A DNA stretch of 32,839 nt from CAYVAR01 sp964449675 (GCA_964449675.1 CAYVAR010000015.1:1-32839); one strand, 5' to 3'; shown: positions 14,426 to 22,245, counted from the stretch's first letter. Numbers and translations are program-made. The notes: a model not told the origin generated them from the sequence alone.

Positions 14426-14713
14426 TTATTTATAAAAATACGTACTCTGACTGAGCCCTTCATTGAGGTCTTTGAGAAATGAAAGGGAATACTTTTTGGT
14501 TTTTTTGAAATCAGCCATGATCGTGGAGATGGACGTTGTTTTGGGAGTCTCAAAAGGGAAAACAGCAGCGCGAGAGACAATCGTAGGTTGCTGTTTGATC
14601 AGTCTCACGAGGGAACGAATAAATTCACTGCGGTTAGCAAAGCCGTATTGCCCGACGAGTGTATCTATAAAGCTGATTTGTTCTGCCGGTAAAGACACAT
14701 TGATTGTACTCAT
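14426..14713 (-). CDS. Ribbon-helix-helix antitoxin
   Basis: 95 residues. The N-terminus STINVSLPAEQISFIDTLVG followed by RSEFIRSLVRLI is a ribbon-helix-helix DNA-binding domain (CopG/ParD type). The C-terminal half is a likely toxin-binding tail. I chose the ATG at 14713, which is 7 nt after a near-consensus -10; the longer frame from 14740 would include the promoter. It likely represses its own operon. The TA pair sits between an acyP remnant and intact acyP. Confidence 0.85.
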   Translation of the reverse strand: MSTINVSLPAEQISFIDTLVGQYGFANRSEFIRSLVRLIKQQPTIVSRAAVFPFETPKTTSISTIMADFKKTKKYSLSFLKDLNEGLSQSTYFYK

Positions 14714-14720
14714 AGAAATA

Positions 14721-14750
14721 ATAATAACAAAGATTGGCAATGTTTGTCAA
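14721..14750 (-). promoter_or_regulatory. Promoter of RHH/RelE operon
   Basis: Minus strand: TTGACA, 18-bp spacer, TATTAT, 7 nt to the ATG. It begins 12 bp beyond the end of the acyP-like remnant ORF. Confidence 0.75.
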
Positions 14751-14761
14751 GACTTTTTCAT

Positions 14762-14827
14762 TCATTCCCACGCCCGAAACCCCACCCCCTGCACGTCTCC
14801 GGAAATGATGAGATGAACTCGTTTCAT
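14762..14827 (-). pseudogene. Remnant of acylphosphatase 5' end
   Basis: The minus strand reads MKRVHLIISGDVQGVGFRAW then E-stop. The first 61 nt align without gaps to the intact acyP start (50 identical by my count), and the similarity stops abruptly after GGGCGTGGG. It keeps its own promoter (TATAAT, 7 nt before the ATG). It could be translated as a 21-residue peptide. Confidence 0.9.
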
Positions 14828-14846
14828 ACAAATAATTATAATAGAT

Positions 14847-16034
14847 CTATAACGGGGGTAAACTAAATTGTCGTTGGAGACGATGATACGCCTCGAGAGA
14901 TGTCTCATTTGTAAATAGATACGGTCTTATACCATATGTATCAAATGTAGCTTCCGGATCCAGAAGAGTTTTAATACCCCTCAATAAGAGATCCGCTATT
15001 GGAATAATTTTAAATCCCATACTTCCTAATATTTTTCCTTTATTTGCTGTCGGTAAATTATCAGTTACCACTACTTCATTTATAAGTCCGGTTCTCAGCG
15101 CCTCATCTAAACGAGAGATTGCAGGACCTGAAAATTTTGCACTAGTAGAAAATACGTAAAGCTCAGAAGCACCTTCTTCTTCTCGTATAACCCTTGCCCC
15201 ATCAATAATAGTCCCAGCAGTATCAATGATATCGTCAACACCAATGACGCGTTTTCCGCAAACGTTACCATATTTTAACGATACCTGTGCACTATTATGT
15301 TTGGGTCGCCATTTATCGCAAATTACCAATGGCACACCAAGAATCTGTGCTAGATAACCAGCTCTACTCAGAGCTCCTATATCTGGCGCAAGAACAACAG
15401 TATTCTCATCTACCTTATCATTGACTCGTAACCAATCAGCAAACAAAGGCACTGCGCTAAGTGTCAAAACGCGGGAATCACCATTGCCAAATTTCTCATT
15501 AAAATTTTTCACAAAATACCGATGCACCAATGCACTATGAGGTTCAAACAAAAGGAGCTTTGAAGCTTTCGCAACATGGGCAATCATGTCAGCAAACATT
15601 TCAGCATATATCGTTTCACCTGCTACCATCCATCGATCCCCATCTAAAGTCGCTAATACCGGCCACATATCAGACTCATCTGGTTTAACATCTCTTCTCA
15701 CCTGAGTAATTTTATCTGATCTCCCTTCAGCGAAGGGTAAAACATAAACAAGTTCCTCGGCGCGGGCATCATACCCTTGCTCATGGTGTGTTAATGCATT
15801 ACCTAATTCCATAGTGCGCATGACACTGTCTGCCATCGGTGCAGTTAACCAGACTGGAATCACTGCAGCACCACGTATTGCTTGACCTACTTTTGCATAT
15901 GGACTCCTGTCCATAAATTCATCTGTTTTTACACCAACCCATCCGTCAAGACCAAGGGCTATTGGCGCCATAAGATCAGGATGAAATTCATGAAACTGAG
16001 GACTAACAACAACGGTATGTTCAACAACTGCCAT
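14847..16034 (-). CDS. Ribose-phosphate pyrophosphokinase-like protein (divergent)
   Basis: 395 residues, longer than usual PRPP synthetases (about 310-320). The C-terminal half carries the PRPP-binding loop VIGVDDIIDTAGTI, preceded by VVLAPDIGALSRAGYLAQ and GVPLVICDKWRPKHN, and ends with EVVVTDNLPT, all in the order of the Prs family. The N-terminal half is more divergent. Making PRPP from ribose-5-phosphate and ATP is likely, but a related transferase is possible. A sigma70-like promoter (TTGCAG-17-TATAGT) gives a leader of about 30 nt that holds a hairpin plus T-rich tract. Confidence 0.78.
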   Translation of the reverse strand: MAVVEHTVVVSPQFHEFHPDLMAPIALGLDGWVGVKTDEFMDRSPYAKVGQAIRGAAVIPVWLTAPMADSVMRTMELGNALTHHEQGYDARAEELVYVLPFAEGRSDKITQVRRDVKPDESDMWPVLATLDGDRWMVAGETIYAEMFADMIAHVAKASKLLLFEPHSALVHRYFVKNFNEKFGNGDSRVLTLSAVPLFADWLRVNDKVDENTVVLAPDIGALSRAGYLAQILGVPLVICDKWRPKHNSAQVSLKYGNVCGKRVIGVDDIIDTAGTIIDGARVIREEEGASELYVFSTSAKFSGPAISRLDEALRTGLINEVVVTDNLPTANKGKILGSMGFKIIPIADLLLRGIKTLLDPEATFDTYGIRPYLFTNETSLEAYHRLQRQFSLPPL

Positions 16035-16096
16035 AATAAAACCCGCCTATTCGGCAGGAATATTCACACTATAGTCAGCATTGATGAACGCTGCAA
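16035..16096 (-). promoter_or_regulatory. Promoter and hairpin leader of Prs-like gene
   Basis: Minus strand: TTGCAG (16091-16096), 17 bp, TATAGT (16068-16073), then a hairpin CCTGCC-GAATA-GGCGGG (16042-16058) followed by TTTTATT just before the ATG. The hairpin plus T-tract resembles an intrinsic terminator placed after the promoter, so attenuation is possible. Confidence 0.6.
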
Positions 16097-16109
16097 GAGG
16101 GAATTCTTT

Positions 16110-16370
16110 TTATTCTTCTCCATTTTTGAGCTTCTTCATCTTCCACATAAAAAGTCTGGCTTTGCTTCTGGCTTGTGCGTCCTTGGTAAAGGAAAGTGCT
16201 TTTTCAAGGATTGCACGCGGTACGGTTTTGGCAAGACGAATATAAAGGGATTTATGTTTGTAGTCGCCCAACGATTCAGCAAGGTATATTCCGTACGATT
16301 GAAACTCACGGGAAATGTATTTATCTTCGAGGGGATTAAAGTTTTTTAAGACATCACCAATCGTCTGCAT
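16110..16370 (-). CDS. Small conserved-looking protein, unknown
   Basis: 86 residues, highly basic toward the C-terminus (AQARSKARLFMWKMKKLKNGEE), mostly helical by composition. No family recognised. It lies between pth and the Prs-like gene on the same strand. Basic charge could suit nucleic acid or ribosome binding, but this is only a guess. A dispersed inverted-repeat element (16385-16431) lies directly upstream. Confidence 0.55.
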   Translation of the reverse strand: MQTIGDVLKNFNPLEDKYISREFQSYGIYLAESLGDYKHKSLYIRLAKTVPRAILEKALSFTKDAQARSKARLFMWKMKKLKNGEE

Positions 16371-16384
16371 TGAGGTTTTTTAAT

Positions 16385-16431
16385 AAACTATGTCAATTTA
16401 CTGCCGACCGGAAGTGAATTGACACAAGTTT
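16385..16431. repeat. Dispersed inverted-repeat element, copy A
   Basis: AAACTATGTCAATT on the left and an imperfect inverse on the right, with core CCGACCGGAA. It is the same element as 30960-31005, where it is in the opposite orientation. It lies at the 3' end of pth. Confidence 0.8.
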
Positions 16432-17020
16432 AGTTAAATCTGTTCATAGTTTTATCAATCCCATCAATAAGTGCTATCCTCACCGCTTCTGCGCCCCGTT
16501 TAACGAGGTGTTTCAAACTTCCTGCCTCACTTTGCCGGAAACGCGACAGGACAAAATCTATAACTGCACGGTGATGGAAGTTTTTGTGCATCGAAGAACC
16601 TTTTGCTTCCATTCCCCTTCCAATACCAAGTCGAAACCGGACAAATGCATCCGAAGAAATTGCCGCGATAATGGAGGTGACTCCGTTATGACCCGCGCTT
16701 CCTCCTTTTTGCCGGATACGAATTTTCCCCAAAGGTAGATCAATATCATCATGGACAACCCACAAATCATCTGGTGTGAGCTTATAAAAGTCAATTAAAA
16801 GCCCTACGGCAAGCCCGCTATTATTCATATAAGCAGTCGGTTTGGCGAGGATGACGCCTCCAACTTTTGCAACGAGCGCCTTTTTCTCTTTATCCTCTTG
16901 CCAAGTGATGTGTGTAGTGGAAAGTTCCCGTGCAAGCTTATCAATCACCATAAACCCAATGTTATGCCGGGTACTTTCAAATTTCTCTCCTGGATTGCCG
17001 AGGCCCACTATCAATTTCAT
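16430..17020 (-). CDS. pth: Peptidyl-tRNA hydrolase
   Basis: 196 residues. It releases peptides from peptidyl-tRNA that has dropped off the ribosome. Motifs: LIVGLGNPGEKFESTRHNIGF (with the catalytic His and Asn), PTAYMNNSG, WVVHDDIDLPLGKIRIR, and GGSAGHNGVTSI. Length is normal and no insertion is seen. It follows a phosphoribosyltransferase gene by 28 nt and is probably co-transcribed. Confidence 0.96.
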   Translation of the reverse strand: MKLIVGLGNPGEKFESTRHNIGFMVIDKLARELSTTHITWQEDKEKKALVAKVGGVILAKPTAYMNNSGLAVGLLIDFYKLTPDDLWVVHDDIDLPLGKIRIRQKGGSAGHNGVTSIIAAISSDAFVRFRLGIGRGMEAKGSSMHKNFHHRAVIDFVLSRFRQSEAGSLKHLVKRGAEAVRIALIDGIDKTMNRFN

Positions 17021-17048
17021 ATACTCGATTCCAATCTACGAATTAATT

Positions 17049-17735
17049 CTAATGATACGAATAAACGCGTTTTTTATTCGTTGCATTAGCATGCATTCGT
17101 TGATTCGCATCGCGACGAAGTAATTTTATCACTTCCCGATCCTCCACTTGATCAAATTGTTTATACCATTGTCCGACAGAAGAAAAATCATTTGGTGCAT
17201 CAAGATAGATAAGTTCATCTACCTCTCGTCGTATTATCCCGATTCGATCGTAAGAAAGTACGGGAAGAGCAACGATAATTTTTTTAGCATGTTTTTTCTT
17301 ACACCATCTTTTTGCGGCAATCATTGTCGCGCCGGTTGCTACCCCATCATCTACCAAAATAACTGTTTTCCCCCGCACATCAATAGGTTTTCTGCCTTTT
17401 TTATAAAGAATTGTCTTTTGTTTTATTTGGTCCGCAAGAGTGCGAATTTGCCTATTCACGTAGTCTTCATCTGCGCTCAGTCGATGCGCAAGTTTCCAAT
17501 TAATGTAAAAAACTCCTTCCTCGGTCAAAGCACCGATGGCAAGTTCGCTGTCAAGGGGACTGGGAATTTTTTTAACAACGAGTACGTCAAGAAGTGCAGG
17601 GAGGTCAGAAGCAATACGAGATGCAACTACCACTCCGCCACGCGCAAGCCCAATAACTACGACACTAGATCCACGAAAAGAAGAAAGTTTTTCTACAAGA
17701 AGTGCACCTGCTTGTTTTCGATCGTTGAATAACAC
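17049..17735 (-). CDS. Phosphoribosyltransferase-family protein
   Basis: 228 residues. The PRPP-binding motif is TVILVDDGVATGATM, and the N-terminal LARGGVVVA loop and VVKKI segment match the COG1926-type phosphoribosyltransferases. The nucleobase substrate is unknown. The start is GTG at 17735, 5 nt after the DUF4870 stop, so the two genes are one operon; the SD is weak (TAGAGA). The C-terminal tail (ANQRMHANATNKKRVYSYH) is not family-like. Confidence 0.82.
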   Translation of the reverse strand: MLFNDRKQAGALLVEKLSSFRGSSVVVIGLARGGVVVASRIASDLPALLDVLVVKKIPSPLDSELAIGALTEEGVFYINWKLAHRLSADEDYVNRQIRTLADQIKQKTILYKKGRKPIDVRGKTVILVDDGVATGATMIAAKRWCKKKHAKKIIVALPVLSYDRIGIIRREVDELIYLDAPNDFSSVGQWYKQFDQVEDREVIKLLRRDANQRMHANATNKKRVYSYH

Positions 17736-17740
17736 AATCT

Positions 17741-18073
17741 CTACTTGCTCATTTTTGCAAGCTGCTTCTCTGCCATTTCGCCGACAAACGGTACTTTATA
17801 CATCTCCCCTTGAAATGCCTTCCACATGAGAACTATCCAAAGGATAAACGCGACAAGCGATAGTAAAAGCCCGACGAGCCAACCTAAGATTGGGATAAAC
17901 CCCAAGGCGATATTGACGACAAATATCCCGCCAAAAAGTATCGTTGATTGCATCGCATGAAATCGAACAGATTTGCTTTGTTTTTCCAGTATAAGAAATA
18001 TGATTCCGGTTACAAAACCTAATAAGTAAGAAGCTGCTCCCATTAAATTTTCATTACTTTTTGTTTCTGCCAT
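17741..18073 (-). CDS. DUF4870/Tic20-like membrane protein
   Basis: 110 residues with three or four membrane segments (SYLLGFVTGIIFLIL, TILFGGIFVVNIALGFI, LVGLLLSLVAFILWIVLMW) and the conserved VRFHAMQS loop of the DUF4870 family. Function is unknown. A Shine-Dalgarno-like AGGTGG lies about 10 nt before the ATG. It heads an operon with the phosphoribosyltransferase and probably pth. A nested palindrome lies immediately upstream. Confidence 0.8.
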   Translation of the reverse strand: MAETKSNENLMGAASYLLGFVTGIIFLILEKQSKSVRFHAMQSTILFGGIFVVNIALGFIPILGWLVGLLLSLVAFILWIVLMWKAFQGEMYKVPFVGEMAEKQLAKMSK

Positions 18074-18091
18074 TTATTTTCACCACCTTTT

Positions 18092-18139
18092 AGAAACACT
18101 TGCCGATCCGCCAACTGGCGGAGAGGACGTAGTGTTTCT
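18092..18139. repeat. Nested palindrome upstream of DUF4870 gene
   Basis: Outer arms AGAAACACT (18092-18100) and AGTGTTTCT (18131-18139) enclose TCCGCCA-AC-TGGCGGA (18107-18122). It falls 18 nt upstream of the gene start and may act as leader structure or terminator. Confidence 0.75.
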
Positions 18140-18143
18140 TAAA

Positions 18144-18263
18144 CCCGCCGCTTAAGCGCTCTTTGAGCCGTCTACTGCCTGTCCGCATCTGGCGGAAATA
18201 GTACTGTCTCGCGAAGCGAGATCCTGCTCCGCAGGCAAAAGGCTCAAAGCAAGCTTAGGCGGG
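18144..18263. repeat. Large composite palindrome with three inner hairpins
   Basis: The arms CCCGCC...CTTTGAGCC (18144-18169) and GGCTCAAAG...GGCGGG (18241-18263) pair imperfectly. Between them are three small hairpins: TCCGC-ATCTG-GCGGA (18182-18196), TCTCGC-GAA-GCGAGA (18207-18221) and CCTGC-TCC-GCAGG (18223-18235). A T-rich tract follows on the plus strand. It could be a terminator, a structured RNA or a repeat element. Confidence 0.8.
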
Positions 18264-18371
18264 CTTCCTTTTCTCAAGATACATGTTCTTGTTTTTTCCG
18301 TCAACCCTTCAATTTCATTTAAGGTTGACCCTAAGCCTGCCGAATGGGTCAATGAGCAGAGTGCAAGCTTC

Positions 18372-20048
18372 TTATGAAGAAAACATAGATAATTGCTCTT
18401 TTGAAGCATCAAGAAGTGGTTTTTCTTCGTCTTCTTTCCAAAGTCTCACAACGCCAAATACACCATCATACCCAGGATCGATGACGAGATCTCCTCGTCG
18501 AACTTTATCAACACCCGCGGCAATTCGTTTACCTGCCACGCGGGTAATCTCTGGCAGTGATGCTTCAAGAAGTACCTTAAACTCTCCCCCAAGCTCGTCA
18601 GTAAGATGATGATAGGATGTCTGTACTTTCGGACTGGCTACTGGCGATCCGATACATTCTGCAATAATTTCTTGCAAAGGAACGAGCATGACGAATGGTG
18701 GACGACTCGGAAAAGCCTTGCTCTGTGTCATCTGAACGACGGCGCCATTGTCTGATAGCTGACGACTGACGACTGATAGCTTGAGCTCCTCCTCGCTTCT
18801 TCCGGCAAGCTCCCCCACTCTTTGTTCAACCCCTTGAGTCAACGGCTTTCCACATACAGGACACGTTGTACCTTTTGTTTTTGACTCATCCGGTCCCCAC
18901 CGTATCCCACAGCTTCTATGCCCGGACCAGTGGTATTTCCCTTCTTCAGGGTAGAATTCTATAGTGTAGGCAATATGAGAGTTGTGAGTGGTACGTTGTG
19001 AGTTGTGGGATTGAGTAGAAAGGCGGGATGAGTGAGCATTTTGAGGAGCACTGAAACCCCGCCCTTGATCATTTCCCAAATTTTGATTTTCCATTGGTGG
19101 CGGGGTTTCATTGAGCGAGGATGAAGAATTCTTTGAGGTCACGTTCTTCCGTTGCCGAGCGTCTCCGAAAAATGTCTCACCCAAACTGCCTTCTTTTATT
19201 GCTTGATAAATACAATTATAGTTTAGCTCTTCAACTTCAAAGACCGTCGCTTCTCTCCCCAACTTTGGTCCACTATGTGCGTCAGAAAATGAGACAATCG
19301 ATCGGTGGTCAAGTTCCTTGATGCGCCAGTTCATGGCAGGATTACTCGATAACCCGGTTTCTACCGCATAGATGTGCTTCGCAAACGGCCCAAACGCTTC
19401 TTCCAAGCTGTCAAAGCCTCCTAAACTCCCATACACGGAAAACCACGAAGTCCAGGCGTGCGCCGGTATAATCAGCGCCTTGGGTTCGATCGATAAGACG
19501 AGTTCTGCGATGTGAATACACGATAAACCAACAATCGGTCTGCCATCGCTCATGAGATTGCATCCGCGCTTGGTCATTTCTTGACTAATTTTTCGCGCGC
19601 TCTCTAAGCTCGGTACCCATATGAGAGTGTGAACGCGACGCACTTTCCCACCTTGGGAGTAGATGGAGGATACTTCGGTAGCAAGAAGAAACAGCGGGGT
19701 GTTTTGCGGCGCGGGAGAGCGAGTCTTTTCGAGTCCCGTCATGGCCTTGGCAGTACTGCCTTGATGGATACTTGATCGGTTTGGACCTTGACGGGACGAG
19801 TCAAAAGACGAGCTCTCCAATGTGACGCTTGTGCTCTTATCCTCCGAGCGCAATCGTAGTAGTCCATTCCCCATCTCTTCTAAATCCCGCTCTATCTCGG
19901 CAAACCACATTGGATGCATCCAATCTCCGGTTGCTACGAGCCCAATACCCTTTCGCCTTGCCCAGGAAGCAATGTTAGGAATAGTCATCTGCGGAGATAC
20001 AGCCCTTGAAAATCTGGAATGCAACTGTAAATCAGTGATAACATGCAT
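18372..20048 (-). CDS. EndoQ-like PHP-domain endonuclease
   Basis: 558 residues. The N-terminal PHP domain shows DLQLHSRFSRA and VATGDWMHPMWF, with metal-site residues in LLATEVSSIYS, IIPAHAWTSWFS and IVSFSDAHS. The C-terminal zinc-binding part has SCGIRW, then CPVCGKPLTQGVEQRV, as in endonuclease Q. EndoQ nicks 5' of deaminated bases (hypoxanthine, uracil, xanthine). Typical members are about 400-430 residues; the surplus lies in insertions at about 84-106 (palindrome), 310-360 (heptamer array, QSHNSQRTTHNSH) and 423-433 (array, SVVSRQLSD). The ligase gene ends 27 nt upstream, suggesting a repair operon. Confidence 0.82.
   Translation of the reverse strand: MHVITDLQLHSRFSRAVSPQMTIPNIASWARRKGIGLVATGDWMHPMWFAEIERDLEEMGNGLLRLRSEDKSTSVTLESSSFDSSRQGPNRSSIHQGSTAKAMTGLEKTRSPAPQNTPLFLLATEVSSIYSQGGKVRRVHTLIWVPSLESARKISQEMTKRGCNLMSDGRPIVGLSCIHIAELVLSIEPKALIIPAHAWTSWFSVYGSLGGFDSLEEAFGPFAKHIYAVETGLSSNPAMNWRIKELDHRSIVSFSDAHSGPKLGREATVFEVEELNYNCIYQAIKEGSLGETFFGDARQRKNVTSKNSSSSLNETPPPMENQNLGNDQGRGFSAPQNAHSSRLSTQSHNSQRTTHNSHIAYTIEFYPEEGKYHWSGHRSCGIRWGPDESKTKGTTCPVCGKPLTQGVEQRVGELAGRSEEELKLSVVSRQLSDNGAVVQMTQSKAFPSRPPFVMLVPLQEIIAECIGSPVASPKVQTSYHHLTDELGGEFKVLLEASLPEITRVAGKRIAAGVDKVRRGDLVIDPGYDGVFGVVRLWKEDEEKPLLDASKEQLSMFSS
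18752..18779. repeat. Heptamer array inside EndoQ-like gene (array 1)
   Basis: Four units CTGATAG, CTGACGA, CTGACGA, CTGATAG. In frame, they encode SVVSRQLSD on the minus strand. Confidence 0.85.
18981..19008. repeat. Heptamer array inside EndoQ-like gene (array 2)
   Basis: Units GTTGTGA, GTGGTAC, GTTGTGA, GTTGTGG. In frame, encoding HNSQRTTHNS. The surrounding residues (about 310-360) are all unlike the family. Confidence 0.8.
19733..19797. repeat. Palindromic insertion inside EndoQ-like gene
   Basis: Outer arms GTCCCGTCA (19733-19741) and TGACGGGAC (19789-19797), with a perfect inner palindrome GGCAGTACTGCC (19749-19760). It is in frame, covering about residues 84-106 between the PHP motifs. 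Confidence 0.85.
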
Positions 20049-20075
20049 ATAATTATTTGTGCCACACCGTACTAT

Positions 20076-21821
20076 TCAATTTTTTATCGGTTGTGGCCTG
20101 TCCCCTTGTGAAGAAAACATCGTGTACAGTTCGGAAACAGTTGTCACGTCGCGAGGAAACTTATCTGTTCGTATACGGACAAGACGAGGAAAACGCACAG
20201 CGACTCCTGCGCCATGGGTAGCGGATTTTGTCAAATCATCTCCAGCAATTTCTACAACAATTTTTGGTTCTACCCAAATATCTGGAATAAAAAGTTTATT
20301 GACATTCGTATATTCTTTTGGTTGATTTTTTGTTTTTATCGCGTTTAGTTTAGTCCGTAAATCTTTCCATAACTTGTCTGATATACCTGTTCCGATTTTT
20401 GTTATCGTGACAAATGATTCACTCTTTTTGACACCGACAAGAAAAGCACCGATGCCAAAGCCCGCTCGCTTCCCTTGCCCTCGATAATACCCCATAATCA
20501 CGGCATCAATGGTGTCGGTAAGTTTCCCGGTTTGGCCCTCTTCCTCTTTAAATTTCACCCATCCGTATCCCCGTCTTCCCGGCTCATAGATTCCATTCCA
20601 TTTTTTGACAACCGCTCCCTCCAGTCCTTCACGCAATTTCTTGTCATGAAAATCGCGCAATTCTTGGGGATTACTAGTAACAATACATGGAGAAACAACT
20701 AAGATTTTTCCTGTTTTGACAGTTTTTTCAAGAATATTACGTCGATCCGAGAGTGGCAAACTGAGTAAATCTTTTCCATCTTTGTAAAGGATGTCAAAAA
20801 CAAAGAATTTGAGGGGAACTTTGAGGAGTGTGGCGGCAATATCATGTTTTCTTTTGCGAGTTGTGGTTTCTTGAAAGGAAACAAGCTTACCAGTATTGGG
20901 ATCTATACCTACCGCCTCAGTGTCAAGTATGACCTCTTTTGCGTTAAGCTGTTTTCCAATATCTTGTAGCTCCGGAAACATCTGAGTGGTATTCTCAAGA
21001 TTTCTCGAAAAACTTTGAGTTTTAAGCTTTGAGTTTTGAACTTGATAATGTATCTGAACGCGTACTCCGTCGTATTTGGCCTCAACAGAAACCTCGCCCA
21101 TTTTTTTGATCATCTCCTCTGCATTAGGAAGACGCTGGCAGAGGGCTGCTAGAATTGGCGCTCCGACTCGTGAATGAACGCGACCAAGTCCAGCTATCCC
21201 CTTTTCTTTAACGCTTTGGGCAATAAAGCCTATATCAGGCCGAACGTTATACACCTCTTCAAGTTTTGGTCGAAGCGATTTATTACCGATAAGCATCCAT
21301 GAAAGGCCGTCAAGAATGGTCATATCAGAAAACCCTAATCGGAGTTTATCCAAGGGTATACGCACTAAATACCGAACGGCCAATGAATCAATGGAACGAA
21401 GGAGTTCCGAAAGCGAATCAATCTTCTTCTCCTGCGACCCTTCCCCACTCATCCGCGCAAGTGCCTCAAGGTTTTCAAATACATACGCTACGCTCATGTG
21501 TTTCTTGTTATCATGTTTTAAAACATGATAACAAGATTCTGCAGCAGTACCCAGATCCCCCATCTTTTTATATGCTCGTTGTACTACGTCTTCATTTACT
21601 TCATAGGTTTGTGCGATTGCACGGATTATTAATTTTTCTGCGATACCAAACTCGACGGCTTCGTATAAAGGGGCCACGCGTCCAAGGAGAAGATAACAAA
21701 TCTTACCAATCTCACCTTCTCTTACTCGATGAAACAAATCAGCAAGAATTTCAGTCATCTCATTGCGAGACGGCGTGTTTTCAAGTTTTTGAAAATAGTG
21801 TGCAAGTTCGGAGAATAACAT
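20076..21821 (-). CDS. ATP-dependent DNA ligase (archaeal type)
   Basis: 581 residues. The adenylated lysine is K249 in KYDGVRVQIH, followed by FSRNLE, DTEAVG, FFVFDILY, EGLEGAVVKKW and WVKFK motifs; the N-terminal helical domain is present, as in archaeal LigB-type enzymes. It seals nicks. I chose ATG 21821 (MLFSELAHYF). Residues about 96-106 (CYHVLKHDNK) are encoded by a perfect 34-bp palindrome, and 260-270 (VQNSKLKTQS) by a heptamer array just after motif I. The EndoQ-like gene follows. Confidence 0.93.
   Translation of the reverse strand: MLFSELAHYFQKLENTPSRNEMTEILADLFHRVREGEIGKICYLLLGRVAPLYEAVEFGIAEKLIIRAIAQTYEVNEDVVQRAYKKMGDLGTAAESCYHVLKHDNKKHMSVAYVFENLEALARMSGEGSQEKKIDSLSELLRSIDSLAVRYLVRIPLDKLRLGFSDMTILDGLSWMLIGNKSLRPKLEEVYNVRPDIGFIAQSVKEKGIAGLGRVHSRVGAPILAALCQRLPNAEEMIKKMGEVSVEAKYDGVRVQIHYQVQNSKLKTQSFSRNLENTTQMFPELQDIGKQLNAKEVILDTEAVGIDPNTGKLVSFQETTTRKRKHDIAATLLKVPLKFFVFDILYKDGKDLLSLPLSDRRNILEKTVKTGKILVVSPCIVTSNPQELRDFHDKKLREGLEGAVVKKWNGIYEPGRRGYGWVKFKEEEGQTGKLTDTIDAVIMGYYRGQGKRAGFGIGAFLVGVKKSESFVTITKIGTGISDKLWKDLRTKLNAIKTKNQPKEYTNVNKLFIPDIWVEPKIVVEIAGDDLTKSATHGAGVAVRFPRLVRIRTDKFPRDVTTVSELYTMFSSQGDRPQPIKN
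21013..21043. repeat. Heptamer array inside DNA ligase gene
   Basis: CTTTGAG, TTTTAAG, CTTTGAG, TTTTGAA, with a partial fifth unit. Encodes QNSKLKTQS between motif I and SRNLE. A small GATA-ATG-TATC hairpin follows on the plus strand (21045-21055). Confidence 0.82.
21503..21536. repeat. Perfect 34-bp palindrome inside DNA ligase gene
   Basis: Left half TCTTGTTATCATGTTTT, right half its exact reverse complement, with no loop. It is translated in frame as SCYHVLKHDNK in the N-terminal domain, between the helical segments ending DLGTAAE and starting AYVFENLEAL. Confidence 0.92.
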
Positions 21822-21924
21822 AAATCTACAAATAAACAAATCTGCAAATCTACAAATAAATTTTGTAATTCATTAATGATTTAATCATTCATTTGTAGAT
21901 TTATCATTTGTAGATTTGTAGATT
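21822..21924. repeat. Inverted pair of octamer arrays upstream of ligase
   Basis: Left: AAATCTAC, AAATAAAC, AAATCTGC, AAATCTAC, AAATAAAT (21822-21861). Right: inverted units of the GTAGATTT type (21890-21924). The two can form a long stem. The period is 8 rather than 7. The left array abuts the ligase start codon. Confidence 0.82.
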
Positions 21925-21936
21925 CTTTTTTAACCG

Positions 21937-22122
21937 TTAACGGATAAAAAAAAAGTAGGCAGCACCGATAAGAAGTAAAAAGACAACGCCAAACCCAACC
22001 GCCACTCCTCCACCGCGCTCTTGTTTCATTATTTTTGAAATACCTTGACCGATGACGACCGCGGCAAAAAGGGTTGGGATAACAAGAAGAATATACGTGA
22101 TTGCAGGCCCAGAGAAATCCAT
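21937..22122 (-). CDS. Small two-helix membrane protein
   Basis: 61 residues with two membrane segments (AITYILLVIPTLFAAVVIGQG and VAVGFGVVFLLLIGAAYFFFI) linked by a basic, Gly-rich loop. No family recognised. It stands between two inverted array pairs, with no neighbour within an operon distance. It could be a small membrane regulator; function unknown. Confidence 0.55.
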   Translation of the reverse strand: MDFSGPAITYILLVIPTLFAAVVIGQGISKIMKQERGGGVAVGFGVVFLLLIGAAYFFFIR

Positions 22123-22132
22123 ATGTTTTAAA

Positions 22133-22245
22133 TTCTTATTTCTAATATCTAATTTCTAAATAAACGATGAAAGTCACAATGTCAAAAAATTTTTGGGTTT
22201 TAGTAATTGATATTTGTTTAGAAATTAGAAATTAGTACTTAGAAA
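22133..22245. repeat. Inverted pair of heptamer arrays, fic 3' side
   Basis: Left: TTCTTAT, TTCTAAT, ATCTAAT, TTCTAAA (22133-22160). Right: TTAGAAA, TTAGAAA, TTAGTAC, TTAGAAA (22218-22245), inverted. The right array ends exactly at the base before the fic stop codon. Confidence 0.85.
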
